Of a DNA stretch of 64,000 bases, positions 38,797 to 47,397 are shown piece by piece. Under the pieces are notes generated by a model that was not told where the DNA came from, ran no database searches, and saw only the letters and a list, made by a program, of their open reading frames with translations. The translations under genes and the position numbers were made by a program. The first letter of the stretch is position 1. Each line of letters begins with the position of its first letter. The DNA is from Magnetospirillum sp. (GTDB lineage Bacteria; Pseudomonadota; Alphaproteobacteria; Rhodospirillales; Magnetospirillaceae): NCBI GenBank assembly GCA_024707145.1, contig JANQAI010000011.1, forward strand, positions 1,116,001-1,180,000. The letters run 5' to 3'.

Positions 38797-38925
38797 TCAG
38801 ATCCGCCGGGAGGTACTTCGGACGTCGACCCACAGCATGGCCCAGGCCTGCCGGGGGCGGTAACCTTCTTCGGAAGAAAGATGATGGAAGTCCATCGACA
38901 GCGTGTGCCGAGCCACCACGTTCAT
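38797..38925 (-). CDS. Leader peptide upstream of the decarboxylase gene
   Basis: A 42-codon ORF with an excellent ribosome-binding site (GGAGG, eight bases before the ATG). It begins M-N-V-V-A-R-H-T-L-S-M-D-F-H-H-L and ends R-S-T-S-R-R-I. It is rich in His, Arg and Trp and has no membrane character. It ends 110 bases before the decarboxylase start, directly ahead of attenuator-like hairpins. In gammaproteobacteria the speFL peptide senses ornithine in the ribosome and controls speF; this could be an analogous nascent-chain sensor. That role is inference. Confidence 0.6.
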   Translation of the reverse strand: MNVVARHTLSMDFHHLSSEEGYRPRQAWAMLWVDVRSTSRRI

Positions 38926-39244
38926 AGCCAGTTCCTCCAAGCACCGGGGGCTTTCACCCCGCTTGCACCCAGAAGACGCCTTGGACGTCGTTGCTTAAAC
39001 CGCGTATGGGCCAGAGGCACGTGCGCTGTACGTCTCGTATGAGCCGGCTATATACGCCGTTTTCGGAGGATGAAAAGAGAAAAAATGTCCCCACCGCGTG
39101 AATTTTTTTCGACCCCAAGGACATAATCATTATATTTCAATTAGTTAAAAGATTTCGACGGACCGCAAACGGGCCGTTTTCCAGGGGCGAACCCCCCTAT
39201 CTATAGTGCGGACGTTCACGCCCCCCGCACCATAGGCAGGGCGC
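38926..39244 (-). promoter_or_regulatory. Long 5' leader and promoter region of the decarboxylase unit
   Basis: There is no gene in this 319-base gap. On the - strand a perfect TATAAT (39129-39134) lies in an AT-rich stretch, giving a leader of about 190 bases to the small ORF. A GGGG/CCCC hairpin (CCGGGGGCTTTCACCCCG, 38946-38963) sits just before the small ORF. Confidence 0.5.
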
Positions 39245-40609
39245 CTAGACCGCCCCCGCCGACCGGCGCGGCAGGGTGAGGGAAATCACCGCGCCGCCGC
39301 CTTCCCTCCGGTCGGCACGGATGGTCCCGCCCAGCATGTGGACGATGCGCCGGCACGGCGCCAGCCCCACGCCCATGGCGCCGTCCTCGTCATGCACCAG
39401 AAGATGGAACATACGCTCGGGATCACGGCTTTCCAGCGGCATGCCGTTGTCGGCCACCGACAGCAGCCAGCCCTGCTCGTGCTCACGGGCCGACACCGTG
39501 ACATGGGCCGGCGCATCGGGCCCATGGTGGCGCAGCGCATTGCGCACCAGATCGTGGAACAGCATCTGGATATGATGGCGGTTGGCATGGACCTCCGGCA
39601 GCTCGCCCCATTCCAGCGAGGCCTCCATGGCGCGCAGCTCCGGCTCCAGCCGAACCTTGAGCTCGGCCAGGATGTCGTTGAGCGCCACCGCCTCCATGCC
39701 GCTCTCGGCTTCGCGCAGTCCCAGATAGGTGGACAGCGCCGACAGCTGGGTCTGCATACGCCGGGTGCCGGCGCGGATGAACGACACGCATTCGGCCGGG
39801 TCGCCATCGCTCCCCTCGTCGCCCTGGGTACGGCTGATCAGCAACTGCGAGAACGCCAGAACGGTGCGCAGCGGCTCCTGCAGGTGGTGGGCGGCTAATT
39901 GGGCCACATGGGTGAGATCCTGGTTGGCCATGGCCAAATTGGCCGCATGGCGGGCCAGCAATTGGCGGTCGACCTCGCGCGCGCTCAACTGGGCCGCCAG
40001 TTCCGAGCGGGTGCGCTGCAGTTCGGCCACCTGCTCCTGCAAGCGGGCGGTGGTGTCCTCGACCCGGTTCAGGGCGCGGTCCAGGGCCCGGCGGGCCAGC
40101 AGGCGCACCAGCAGCAGCAGGACCAGCGACATGGCCACACCGATGGCGGCACCGAGGACGGCCGGAGCCAGCGCGCCGCGCAGGGACACCTGCGCCCGCA
40201 GATAAGCCACCACGTGGCGGCCGTCGGTCACCTCTTCGGCCACGCTGAGGGCAGGCCAATAGGCGCCTTGAACCCCTTGCGCCAGCAGTTGGCGACCGGC
40301 CACGTCGCGCAGTTCCAGCCAGAAGATGTCCGCCGCCCCCATGGGCAGGGCCTCCTCCACCAGGCTCGGCACCCGCAGGCTCTGGAACTCCCAGGTATCC
40401 AAGTGGGAGGCAACGAAGCTGGACAGCATCCCGGCCGCCTGCTCCAGCCGAACCTGGGCCAGCGAATGGGCCTCCTTGTAGCGGCCCCACATGATCATGG
40501 CCGGCAGCACCGCGCTCCAGAACACCACCATCAGCACGATGCCCACGGTGAACAGTCGACGGATCTGCCGGATCGAACGCAGGAAGTTGTCGTGGCCTTG
40601 ACCGTCCAT
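39245..40609 (-). CDS. Membrane sensor histidine kinase
   Basis: A 454-residue kinase with two membrane segments (about 20-42 and 147-172) enclosing a 100-residue periplasmic sensor, then a long coiled coil (173-215). The H-box reads Q-L-A-A-H-H-L-Q-E-P-L-R, with the phosphorylated His near residue 240. The N-box is H-D-L-V-R-N-A-L-R-H-H-G, and the ATP lid has V-A-D-N-G-M-P-L-E and M-G-V-G-L-A-P-C-R-R-I-V. The H-box style with L-Q-E-P-L-R is typical of bacteriophytochrome-like HisKA kinases. Its ATG directly abuts the stop of the upstream binding-protein gene (40609/40610). No response regulator is adjacent. Confidence 0.92.
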   Translation of the reverse strand: MDGQGHDNFLRSIRQIRRLFTVGIVLMVVFWSAVLPAMIMWGRYKEAHSLAQVRLEQAAGMLSSFVASHLDTWEFQSLRVPSLVEEALPMGAADIFWLELRDVAGRQLLAQGVQGAYWPALSVAEEVTDGRHVVAYLRAQVSLRGALAPAVLGAAIGVAMSLVLLLLVRLLARRALDRALNRVEDTTARLQEQVAELQRTRSELAAQLSAREVDRQLLARHAANLAMANQDLTHVAQLAAHHLQEPLRTVLAFSQLLISRTQGDEGSDGDPAECVSFIRAGTRRMQTQLSALSTYLGLREAESGMEAVALNDILAELKVRLEPELRAMEASLEWGELPEVHANRHHIQMLFHDLVRNALRHHGPDAPAHVTVSAREHEQGWLLSVADNGMPLESRDPERMFHLLVHDEDGAMGVGLAPCRRIVHMLGGTIRADRREGGGAVISLTLPRRSAGAV

Positions 40610-41419
40610 CTAGCGGCTGGCCTGCCCGCCGGGCAAACAGCCATTGGCGCGCAGCATGGCCGCCGCCGCCGGCCCGGCGACAAAATCGAGGAAAGCGGTG
40701 GCCGCCGCCGAGGGTGACGGCCCCACCGCCAGCAACAATTGGCTGGCATAGGGATAGTGGCCGGCGGCCAGGCTGTCGATGCTGGGCGCCACGCCGTCCA
40801 GCGGCACCGGGATCAGGCGACGGCGTTCCGCCACCAGCGGCGCCAGCGCCCCCACACCGACCAGAGAGGGGGATTGCTCGGCTGCGTCCATGGCGTCCTG
40901 GTCGGTCAGCGCCAGCACCCGGCCGCGCCGCTGGCGGGCGGCCTCCACCGGCGCCTTCAGTTCGGGAAAATAGCCCAGCAACTGGATGGTGGAGCTTTCC
41001 TGCTCGGGGCGCAGCACCGGCCGCAGGTTGCTGGCCAGGGTGCCGGCGTAAAGCTCGCCCAGGGTGTCGCGGCTGAACTGGAGGTCGGTGCGCGCCGAGG
41101 CGACGAAGAAGACGAAGGGAGTGCGGCACAGCTCCTGCGCCCTTCCCCCGGGCACCTCGTCGGCGCGCAGGGGGCGTTGCAGCACCCCCACGTCCAGCTT
41201 GCCGCCTTCCAGGCCGAGAACGGCGCCCCTGGTGCCCACGCTTTCGGGCATCCACAACTCCACGTCGGGATAGCCGGTGCGGAACGCCTCGAACAGGGCG
41301 CGGGCCACCGCCAGGCCGCTGCCGGTCCCGCCCACGCGCAGCGTTTCCGCTTGGGCCACCGCATCGCCCAGGCACAGCAGGATGAGGGCGGCCATCAGCC
41401 GGCGAGAAAGCCGTCCCAT
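40610..41419 (-). CDS. PstS-like periplasmic substrate-binding protein
   Basis: A 269-residue secreted protein. Signal peptide (L-M-A-A-L-I-L-L-C-L-G, cleavage near A-Q-A) is followed by a type II binding-protein fold with the G-G-T-G-S-G-L-A phosphate/anion loop just after cleavage and S-V-G-T-R-G-A near residue 65. There are no ABC permease genes beside it. Instead the histidine-kinase start abuts its stop codon, suggesting that it feeds ligand information to that kinase; this is inference. A GTG at 41425 is an alternative start, four bases from GGAG. Confidence 0.85.
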   Translation of the reverse strand: MGRLSRRLMAALILLCLGDAVAQAETLRVGGTGSGLAVARALFEAFRTGYPDVELWMPESVGTRGAVLGLEGGKLDVGVLQRPLRADEVPGGRAQELCRTPFVFFVASARTDLQFSRDTLGELYAGTLASNLRPVLRPEQESSTIQLLGYFPELKAPVEAARQRRGRVLALTDQDAMDAAEQSPSLVGVGALAPLVAERRRLIPVPLDGVAPSIDSLAAGHYPYASQLLLAVGPSPSAAATAFLDFVAGPAAAAMLRANGCLPGGQASR

Positions 41420-41619
41420 CCCCACGGAGCTCCTTCCTAGAAATCACCCCATTGATGCAATGTCTCGGCCGGCAATTCAAGCGCAGCGCGCGGAATGCCC
41501 GACCGAGTAAAGTGCGGGAAAACTCCGCCAGCCCCTGTCACCTCGCCATCCCCGCGAAAGCGGGGGGCCATGCCGGGCCGAGGTCGGAGGCATGACGCCC
41601 TATGCCGTGCCAGCGGATA

Positions 41620-42606
41620 CTAGATCAACCCGGCCAAGGGCGAACTGGGATCGGCGTAAAGCTTCTTCGGCATGCGGCCGGCCTGATAGGCCAGGCGGCC
41701 GGCCTCGATGGCCAGCTTCATGGCGCGCGCCATCTTGATGGGGTCCTTGGCCTGGGCGATGGCGGTGTTCATCAGCACGCCGTCGCAGCCCAGCTCCATG
41801 GCCACGGCGGCGTCCGAGGCGGTACCGACGCCGGCATCCACCAGCACCGGCACGGCGACGCTTTCCTTGATCAGGCGCACGTTGATGGGATTGACGATGC
41901 CCAGGCCAGAGCCGATAAGCGACCCCAGCGGCATGATGGCGACGCAACCCATCTCCTCCAGACGCTTGGCCTGGATGGGATCGTCGGAACAGTAGACCAT
42001 GACCTTGAAGCCGTCCTGGATCAGCGCTTCCGCTGCCTTCAGGGTTTCGGGCATGTTGGGATACAGCGTCTTCTGGTCGCCCAGCACTTCCAGCTTGACC
42101 AGGTCCCAGCCGCCGGCCTCGCGTGCCAGGCGCAGGGTGCGCACGGCATCGTCGGCGGTGTAGCAGCCGGCGGTGTTGGGCAGGAAGGTGTATTTCTTCG
42201 GGCTGACGTAATCCACCAGCATGGGCTGGCTGGGGTCGGTCAGGTTGACCCGGCGCACGGCGACGGTGACGATCTCGGCCCCCGAGGCTTCGATGGCCCG
42301 CGCGGTTTCCTCGAAATCTTTGTACTTGCCGGTGCCCACCAGCAGGCGCGAATGGAACTTGCGGCCCGCCACCTCGAAGAAATCTTCTTCCATCAAATCG
42401 TCTCCAGATCCGCCGCCGATGAAATGCACCACTTCCAGCCGGTCGCCCTCACCCACCACGACGGCGCCGTAGGTGGATTTGGGAACGATTTCCAGATTGC
42501 GTTCGACGGCCACCTTGCGCGGGTCCACGCCCAGTTCCCGCAACAACGCCTCGACGCTCATGGGCGCGGCGAAGGCGCGCTCCTCGCCATTGATGACAAC
42601 ATTCAT
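41620..42606 (-). CDS. thiG: ThiS-ThiG fusion: sulfur carrier plus thiazole synthase
   Basis: A 328-residue protein in thiamine biosynthesis. Residues 1-66 form ThiS (ubiquitin-like, ending V-H-F-I-G-G-G). The frame then runs without a stop through S-G-D-D-L into ThiG ([13 protein letters not shown]), a TIM barrel. It has K-L-E-V-L-G-D near residue 180, with the Schiff-base Lys region, and D-A-G-V-G near 270. ThiS normally needs a free C-terminal Gly-Gly for thiocarboxylation, so the fusion would require cleavage or the internal start (ATG with GGAG nine bases upstream at 42391-42393). It diverges from aroQ. Confidence 0.88.
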   Translation of the reverse strand: MNVVINGEERAFAAPMSVEALLRELGVDPRKVAVERNLEIVPKSTYGAVVVGEGDRLEVVHFIGGGSGDDLMEEDFFEVAGRKFHSRLLVGTGKYKDFEETARAIEASGAEIVTVAVRRVNLTDPSQPMLVDYVSPKKYTFLPNTAGCYTADDAVRTLRLAREAGGWDLVKLEVLGDQKTLYPNMPETLKAAEALIQDGFKVMVYCSDDPIQAKRLEEMGCVAIMPLGSLIGSGLGIVNPINVRLIKESVAVPVLVDAGVGTASDAAVAMELGCDGVLMNTAIAQAKDPIKMARAMKLAIEAGRLAYQAGRMPKKLYADPSSPLAGLI

Positions 42607-42772
42607 GGAAGACGAACCAGGCCGAAAGTCGTGAAACGGAAGGTGCACAGTATGGGGCTGCGGCCAAGCGGATGCAACCGGCCACCGCCGCCAGGCGGAT
42701 AAGGGTAACAATATTTCGTGGGTCTCAGGTTCCCGTTGCGCTTGCCCTGGGGCCGCCGTATAAGAATGCCCC

Positions 42773-43219
42773 ATGGCGAACCCCATCATCCTGATCGTCA
42801 ACGGTCCCAACCTCAACCTGCTGGGCAAACGCCAGCCCGAGGTGTATGGCCACGAGACGCTGGCCGACATCGAAGCGGCGTGCATCGCGCACGCGGCCGC
42901 GCTGGGCCTGGAGGTGGAGTTCCGCCAGTCCAACCACGAGGGCGACCTGGTGGATTGGATCCAGGGGGCACGGGGACGGGCCGCCGGCATCATCGTCAAC
43001 GCCGGCGCCTATACCCACACTTCCGTCGCCATCCTCGACGCGCTGCTGTCGGCCGAGGTGACCTGCGTCGAAGTGCATCTGTCGAACATCCACCAGCGGG
43101 AAGAATTCCGCCACCACTCCTTCGTGTCCAAGGCGGCCAAAGGGATGATCTGCGGCTTCGGAAGCCACGGCTACATCCTGGCGCTCGATGCGCTGGCGCG
43201 CCTGATCAGGGGAAGCTGA
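42773..43219 (+). CDS. aroQ: Type II 3-dehydroquinate dehydratase
   Basis: A 148-residue dodecameric enzyme of the shikimate pathway. The signature [21 protein letters not shown] is at residues 5-25. The catalytic Tyr is in [13 protein letters not shown] near residue 76, and E-V-H-L-S-N-I-H near 99 with the catalytic His. It heads the conserved aroQ-accB-accC cluster, with nine bases to accB. Confidence 0.96.
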   Translation: MANPIILIVNGPNLNLLGKRQPEVYGHETLADIEAACIAHAAALGLEVEFRQSNHEGDLVDWIQGARGRAAGIIVNAGAYTHTSVAILDALLSAEVTCVEVHLSNIHQREEFRHHSFVSKAAKGMICGFGSHGYILALDALARLIRGS

Positions 43220-43227
43220 AGAGGCAC

Positions 43228-43677
43228 ATGGCCACCAAACCGATCGATTCCGAACTCGTGCGCTCGCTCGCGCACCTGCTCGATGAAACCAACCTGACCG
43301 AGATCGAATACGACACCGGTTCCATCCGCATCCGCGTCGCCCGCCAGGGCGTGCCGGTGACCGTGCAGCATGCTCCGGCGGCGGCCATCGCCGCCGCTCC
43401 GGTGGCGCAACCCGCCGCCGCCGCGGACGACGCCGCCAGCCATCCGGGCGCGGTGACCTCGCCCATGGTGGGCGTCACCTACATGGCGCCCGAGCCCGGC
43501 GCCGCCAAGTTCATCGAGGTCGGCCAGACCGTCTCGGAAGGCCAGACGCTGATGTTGATCGAGGCCATGAAGACCTTCAACCCGATCCGCGCCCCGCGCG
43601 GCGGCAAGATCACCCGGATCTTGGTCACCGACGGCCAGCCGGTCGAATTCGGCGAGCCGCTCGCCATCATCGAGTAA
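43228..43677 (+). CDS. accB: Acetyl-CoA carboxylase biotin carboxyl carrier protein
   Basis: A 149-residue BCCP for fatty-acid synthesis. A short N-terminal helical region is followed by an Ala/Pro linker (47-70) and a biotinyl domain. The biotinylated Lys is in E-A-M-K-T-F near residue 114, and the protruding thumb is near S-P-M-V-G-V-T-Y. The ATG at 43228 is eight bases after the aroQ stop. Eight bases separate it from accC. Confidence 0.96.
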   Translation: MATKPIDSELVRSLAHLLDETNLTEIEYDTGSIRIRVARQGVPVTVQHAPAAAIAAAPVAQPAAAADDAASHPGAVTSPMVGVTYMAPEPGAAKFIEVGQTVSEGQTLMLIEAMKTFNPIRAPRGGKITRILVTDGQPVEFGEPLAIIE

Positions 43678-43685
43678 GGACTCGA

Positions 43686-45029
43686 ATGTTCGAGAAGGTC
43701 CTGATCGCCAATCGCGGCGAAATCGCGCTCCGCATCCACCGCGCCTGCCGTGAGATGGGCATCCGCACGGTGGCCGTGCACTCCACCGCCGACAACGACG
43801 CCATGCACGTGCGTCTCGCCGACGAGGCGGTCTGCATCGGCCCGCCATCCGCCAAGGATTCCTACCTGAACAAGGCGGCGATCCTGTCGGCAGCCACCAT
43901 CACCGGGGCGGACGCCATCCATCCCGGCTACGGCTTCCTGTCGGAGAACGCCGACTTCGCCGCCATGGTCGAGGAGCACGGCTTCGTGTTCATCGGCCCG
44001 TCGCCCGACCACATCCGGATGATGGGCGACAAGATCACCGCCAAGCAGGCCGCCAAGGGCGCCGGCATTCCCTGCGTCCCCGGCTCCGAGGGCGCGTTGG
44101 ATACCGATCAGACGGCGCTCGATTGCGCCGAGGCCATCGGCTATCCGGTGCTGATCAAGGCCACCGCCGGCGGCGGCGGCAAGGGCATGAAGGTGGCGCG
44201 CACCCCCGAGGAATTGCGGGAAGCGTGGCGCCTGGCCCGCAACGAGGCCAAGGCCGCGTTCGGCAACCCCGATGTCTACATGGAAAAGTATCTCGGCCAC
44301 CCGCGGCACATCGAGATGCAGGTCCTGGCCGACAATTACGGCGCCGTGGTGCATCTGGGCGAGCGCGACTGCTCGCTGCAGCGCCGCCACCAGAAGGTGC
44401 TGGAGGAAGCCCCCTCGCCGGCGCTCACCCCGGAACAGCGCGCCCAGATCGGTGAAACCACCCGTGTGGCCATCGCCAAGCTGGGCTATCGCAACGCCGG
44501 CACCATCGAGTACCTGTACGAGAACGGCCAGTTCTACTTCATCGAGATGAACACCCGCCTGCAGGTGGAGCATCCGGTGACCGAGTCCATCACCGGCATC
44601 GACTTGGTGCGCGAGCAGATCCGCATCGCCGCCGGCGCGCCGCTGGGCTACGAGCAGAAGGACATCACCTTCCAGGGCCACGCCATCGAGTGCCGCGTCA
44701 ACGCCGAGGACCCGCAGACCTTCGCCCCCTCGCCCGGCCGCATCACCGGCTACCATGCCCCCGGCGGCCTGGGGGTGCGCGTGGATTCCGGCCTGTATGC
44801 CGGCTATCGCATCCCGCCCCACTACGACAGCATGATCGCCAAGCTGATCGTGTCGGGCAACACCCGCGCCGAGACGCTGATGCGCCTCAAGCGGGCGCTG
44901 GGCGAATACGTCATCGACGGGGTCAAGACCACCCTGCCGCTGCACAACCGCTTGGTGGGGGACGAGGATTTCCAGAACGGCGACTACGATATCCACTGGC
45001 TGGAAAAATTTGTCGCCCAGCACAGCTGA
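43686..45029 (+). CDS. accC: Acetyl-CoA carboxylase biotin carboxylase subunit
   Basis: A 447-residue ATP-grasp enzyme that carboxylates biotin on AccB. It starts [16 protein letters not shown] and has the glycine-rich ATP loop A-G-G-G-G-K-G-M near residue 165. [12 protein letters not shown] lies near 230 and [10 protein letters not shown] near 288. All catalytic residues and the full length are present. It is the last gene of the conserved cluster before the island: the usual next gene, aat, is 7.3 kb further on. Confidence 0.97.
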   Translation: MFEKVLIANRGEIALRIHRACREMGIRTVAVHSTADNDAMHVRLADEAVCIGPPSAKDSYLNKAAILSAATITGADAIHPGYGFLSENADFAAMVEEHGFVFIGPSPDHIRMMGDKITAKQAAKGAGIPCVPGSEGALDTDQTALDCAEAIGYPVLIKATAGGGGKGMKVARTPEELREAWRLARNEAKAAFGNPDVYMEKYLGHPRHIEMQVLADNYGAVVHLGERDCSLQRRHQKVLEEAPSPALTPEQRAQIGETTRVAIAKLGYRNAGTIEYLYENGQFYFIEMNTRLQVEHPVTESITGIDLVREQIRIAAGAPLGYEQKDITFQGHAIECRVNAEDPQTFAPSPGRITGYHAPGGLGVRVDSGLYAGYRIPPHYDSMIAKLIVSGNTRAETLMRLKRALGEYVIDGVKTTLPLHNRLVGDEDFQNGDYDIHWLEKFVAQHS

Positions 45030-45053
45030 GGATTTCTGCGGCTTTCCGGGGGC

Positions 45054-45092
45054 GGTTAGCACTTTTCCCGCCCCCCGGTTAGCACTTTTCCC
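45054..45092. repeat. Tandem 16-base repeat at the integrase 3' end
   Basis: GGTTAGCACTTTTCCC occurs exactly twice, at 45054-45069 and 45077-45092, so the last integrase codons are duplicated. The site is at the island edge, where an attachment core would be expected, but I found no third copy at the other edge. Confidence 0.7.
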
Positions 45093-46111
45093 TTCCGGCC
45101 GTTCTGGCGGTGTTCCAGCTTCGACACCGCCGAACGCGCCAATTCCACCTGATCGACACCCTTCGTATAGAACGCCACCATCTGGTCCGACTGGCCGGTG
45201 ATGGAGGCGATTTCCTTGGTGCTGCATCCCGCCATGGCATAGGCCACGGCCGAGGTCTTGCGCAGACCATGGAAGACGAAGCCGTCCAGGCCCAACCGCT
45301 TCAGTTCGTCGCCGAACGCCTGCGCCAGCGGATTGGCTTTGGCCCAGGGCTGCCCCCTGCTGTTGACCAACACCGTCACCGCCACCTTGGGCGCCTTGCT
45401 CAGCACCTCCACCAGTGGCGCCGGCAGCGGCATATAGACCTCCTTGTCGGTCTTCTTCTGGCGGACATGGAGCATGCCGTCGCGGATCTGGTTCCAGCGG
45501 ATCTGGATGAGGTCGCTCTGTCGCTGCCCCAGCCACAGACCAAGCTCCATGGCCAGGACAAGGTGCGGCCTTCCCTCGATGCGGAACGTCGCCAGCGCCT
45601 CGGACGTCCATGGCTGGTGTTCGCCCAGTCTCAGCGATTTGACGTTGGCGCTCTTGAGGTCGCCCGGATTGTCCTTCAGGTTCCACCGGGGTTTTCCCCA
45701 GGCGTAAAGCGCGCGCAAGGTCCGCATCAGCGTATTGGCCTTGCCGGGCTTGTCGGCGAACAGCTCGCGGATTTTCAGTGCATGGGAAATGGAAACCTGC
45801 TGCGGCCGGATTTCCGACCCCAGAATCTGCCTCAGCACATCGAGATCACGGCGGTAGGCGTCCTGGGTCTTGGGTTTCAGGTTGTTCCTGAATTCCCCGC
45901 TCGCCAGATACTCCTCGACCAGCGCCGCGAAGGAACCGGGCCGCGCCGGTGTGCGCCCCTCCTGCTGGAAGCTCTTGTCGATGCGGTCGTATTCCTGGGC
46001 GAACTGGACGCTTCCAGGCTTGCCAGGCAACCGTCCCCAATACCGTCCGTTGCGACGGTAGTAGTAGTGGCCCGGCTTCGTCTCAACGACGTAGCGCAGC
46101 TTGAAACGCAT
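45056..46111 (-). CDS. int: Tyrosine recombinase / phage-type integrase
   Basis: A 351-residue integrase. An arm-binding-like N-terminus (about 1-60) and a SAM-like core-binding domain (60-155) precede the catalytic domain. Active-site residues visible are Arg in W-L-G-Q-R-Q-S-D-L, His-x-x-Arg in F-H-G-L-R-K-T, and the nucleophile Tyr in M-V-A-F-Y-T-K-G near residue 318. All required residues are present. GGAG lies seven bases before the ATG. Its 3' end sits 27 bases from accC, marking the left border of the island. The preceding small HTH gene overlaps its start by 29 bases. Confidence 0.93.
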   Translation of the reverse strand: MRFKLRYVVETKPGHYYYRRNGRYWGRLPGKPGSVQFAQEYDRIDKSFQQEGRTPARPGSFAALVEEYLASGEFRNNLKPKTQDAYRRDLDVLRQILGSEIRPQQVSISHALKIRELFADKPGKANTLMRTLRALYAWGKPRWNLKDNPGDLKSANVKSLRLGEHQPWTSEALATFRIEGRPHLVLAMELGLWLGQRQSDLIQIRWNQIRDGMLHVRQKKTDKEVYMPLPAPLVEVLSKAPKVAVTVLVNSRGQPWAKANPLAQAFGDELKRLGLDGFVFHGLRKTSAVAYAMAGCSTKEIASITGQSDQMVAFYTKGVDQVELARSAVSKLEHRQNGRKGKVLTGGREKC

Positions 46112-46502
46112 TGATGCGCTCCATTACCGGGTCGGTGTCGCTGGTTTCGACGTCGGTCTGCTGGCGGCCGTCGAGAGCGAGGTCGAGTTGGGTGCGCGAC
46201 CATCGGGCAGGCCGGGACCTCAGCAGCGCCTTCGGCAGTTCGCGACGCGCCACCGCCGCCAGGAAGTGCCGTTCCTCCATGCCGAGATACGCCGCCGCCT
46301 GCGCGGCCGTCATGGTCAGGGGCGCCTTCCGCACGGCGAGCACTTCGTCCAGCACACTCCGCAAGGCGGCGAGTGTCTGAGCCAGGGCGCGTTCATCCGA
46401 CGCCGTGCGCGCGTGGGCATGGCCACCGTGCGGAAAGGACGAGTCCGCGTCGGTCGCCCACCGGACCAGCCGCACCCCTTGCACGCCCACCACTGCCGTC
46501 AT
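46083..46502 (-). CDS. Small helix-turn-helix protein, excisionase-like
   Basis: A 139-residue protein. The middle (M-T-A-A-Q-A-A-A-Y-L-G-M-E-E-R-H-F, about residues 63-79) is a winged-helix-type DNA-binding motif like those of phage excisionases and AlpA-type regulators. K-A-L-L-R-S-R-P-A-R-W-S-R-T-Q follows as the likely wing. It overlaps the integrase start on the same strand, the usual xis-int arrangement. GGAGG lies five bases before its ATG. It could direct integrase toward excision; this is inference from position and motif. Confidence 0.7.
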   Translation of the reverse strand: MTAVVGVQGVRLVRWATDADSSFPHGGHAHARTASDERALAQTLAALRSVLDEVLAVRKAPLTMTAAQAAAYLGMEERHFLAAVARRELPKALLRSRPARWSRTQLDLALDGRQQTDVETSDTDPVMERINAFQAALRR

Positions 46503-46590
46503 GACCGCCTCCGCGATAGCAGAACACGGACATGATGCCTCATGTGAAATGTTCTGTCAACTCAGCGAGACAACAAAACATTGCATGACA

Positions 46591-47208
46591 TTACGCGTAG
46601 GCGATGCCTCCCACCCGATGCAGCACGAGGCCATCCCGGGGCAGAACGGTTTGCAGACCGATGGGCGACAGCAGGGTGAACCCGTCCGCCGAGAGATCGA
46701 GAAGCCGATAAAGACCCTCCCCTTGCGCGGATTTCAGATAGACACGATCCCCGATGACCGGCGGATAGGATGGTGAAATGTAAAGACAATCGCCAGGGCT
46801 GGCGATCGGCTCCCACGCCTTGTTGGTCACCGGCACCAGATAGGCAGCGGGGTCGGGCCGGACCGCCAGAACCACGGGGACAGCCGAGCCTTCGGCGGGC
46901 GCGGTCGTTCCCTCGTCGCCCTCATCATGAAGCAGCTCGTCCCGCAGCATGCTCGGCGTCCGGCGCTTGGCACCATACCACAGCCAGGCGGGATCGACGC
47001 CGAGGACCTGCGCAAAGGCCGAGCGCACATCCACGCTGCGTGGCCGCGCGCCGTGCTTGACCGCGTTGTGGAATATGGCCCGCGATGCCTTGGGGCAGAT
47101 CTGCTGCGCCTGTCGCGCCACGTCCGACTGGCTGAGTCCCGACTGGGTCAAGGCCTGCCCCACACGCGCGGCAACACCTTCATTGTCCTTCATGTACGGG
47201 CTCGACAT
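46591..47208 (-). CDS. CI-like prophage repressor (HTH plus S24-like C-terminal domain)
   Basis: A 205-residue protein. The N-terminal HTH (Q-S-G-L-S-Q-S-D-V-A-R-Q-A-Q near residue 25) is of the lambda-repressor/XRE type. The C-terminal half (G-D-C-L-Y-I-S-P-S-Y-P-P-V-I-G-D-R-V-Y-L-K) resembles the S24/LexA-like dimerisation fold. A clear autocleavage Ser-Lys pair is not certain: the Ser before G-D is present as A-S-P-G-D, and a Lys follows in V-Y-L-K. It is divergent from the effector gene and probably controls the shared 190-base AT-rich promoter region. Confidence 0.8.
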   Translation of the reverse strand: MSSPYMKDNEGVAARVGQALTQSGLSQSDVARQAQQICPKASRAIFHNAVKHGARPRSVDVRSAFAQVLGVDPAWLWYGAKRRTPSMLRDELLHDEGDEGTTAPAEGSAVPVVLAVRPDPAAYLVPVTNKAWEPIASPGDCLYISPSYPPVIGDRVYLKSAQGEGLYRLLDLSADGFTLLSPIGLQTVLPRDGLVLHRVGGIAYA

Positions 47209-47328
47209 GGCAACACCATTAAATTTCCGTCTTTTGCAATCTATAGAAATGTTGACACCATGTCCAGCCACCTCATCGAGGGAACCCGGAACGGTACGCC
47301 CAGAGACTTTACTTTTGCGCGAAATTAT

Positions 47329-47343
47329 GTTCTATATATGTTC
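47329..47343 (+). promoter_or_regulatory. LexA (SOS) box before the island effector gene
   Basis: GTTC-TATATAT-GTTC is a perfect match to the alphaproteobacterial LexA operator GTTC-N7-GTTC. It lies 54 bases before the effector ATG, and its TATATAT spacer could double as a -10 element. Confidence 0.75.
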
Positions 47344-47397
47344 TTGCCGCCGCCAATCAGCCACCCCCTCAGCGGGCCCCGTCACGGAGAACATATC

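Noticed and set aside
47209-47397. Additional coding start upstream of the effector at 46927 in the same frame
   Set aside because: It would overlap the divergent repressor gene and cross the LexA box; the ATG at 47398 has the proper ribosome-binding site.
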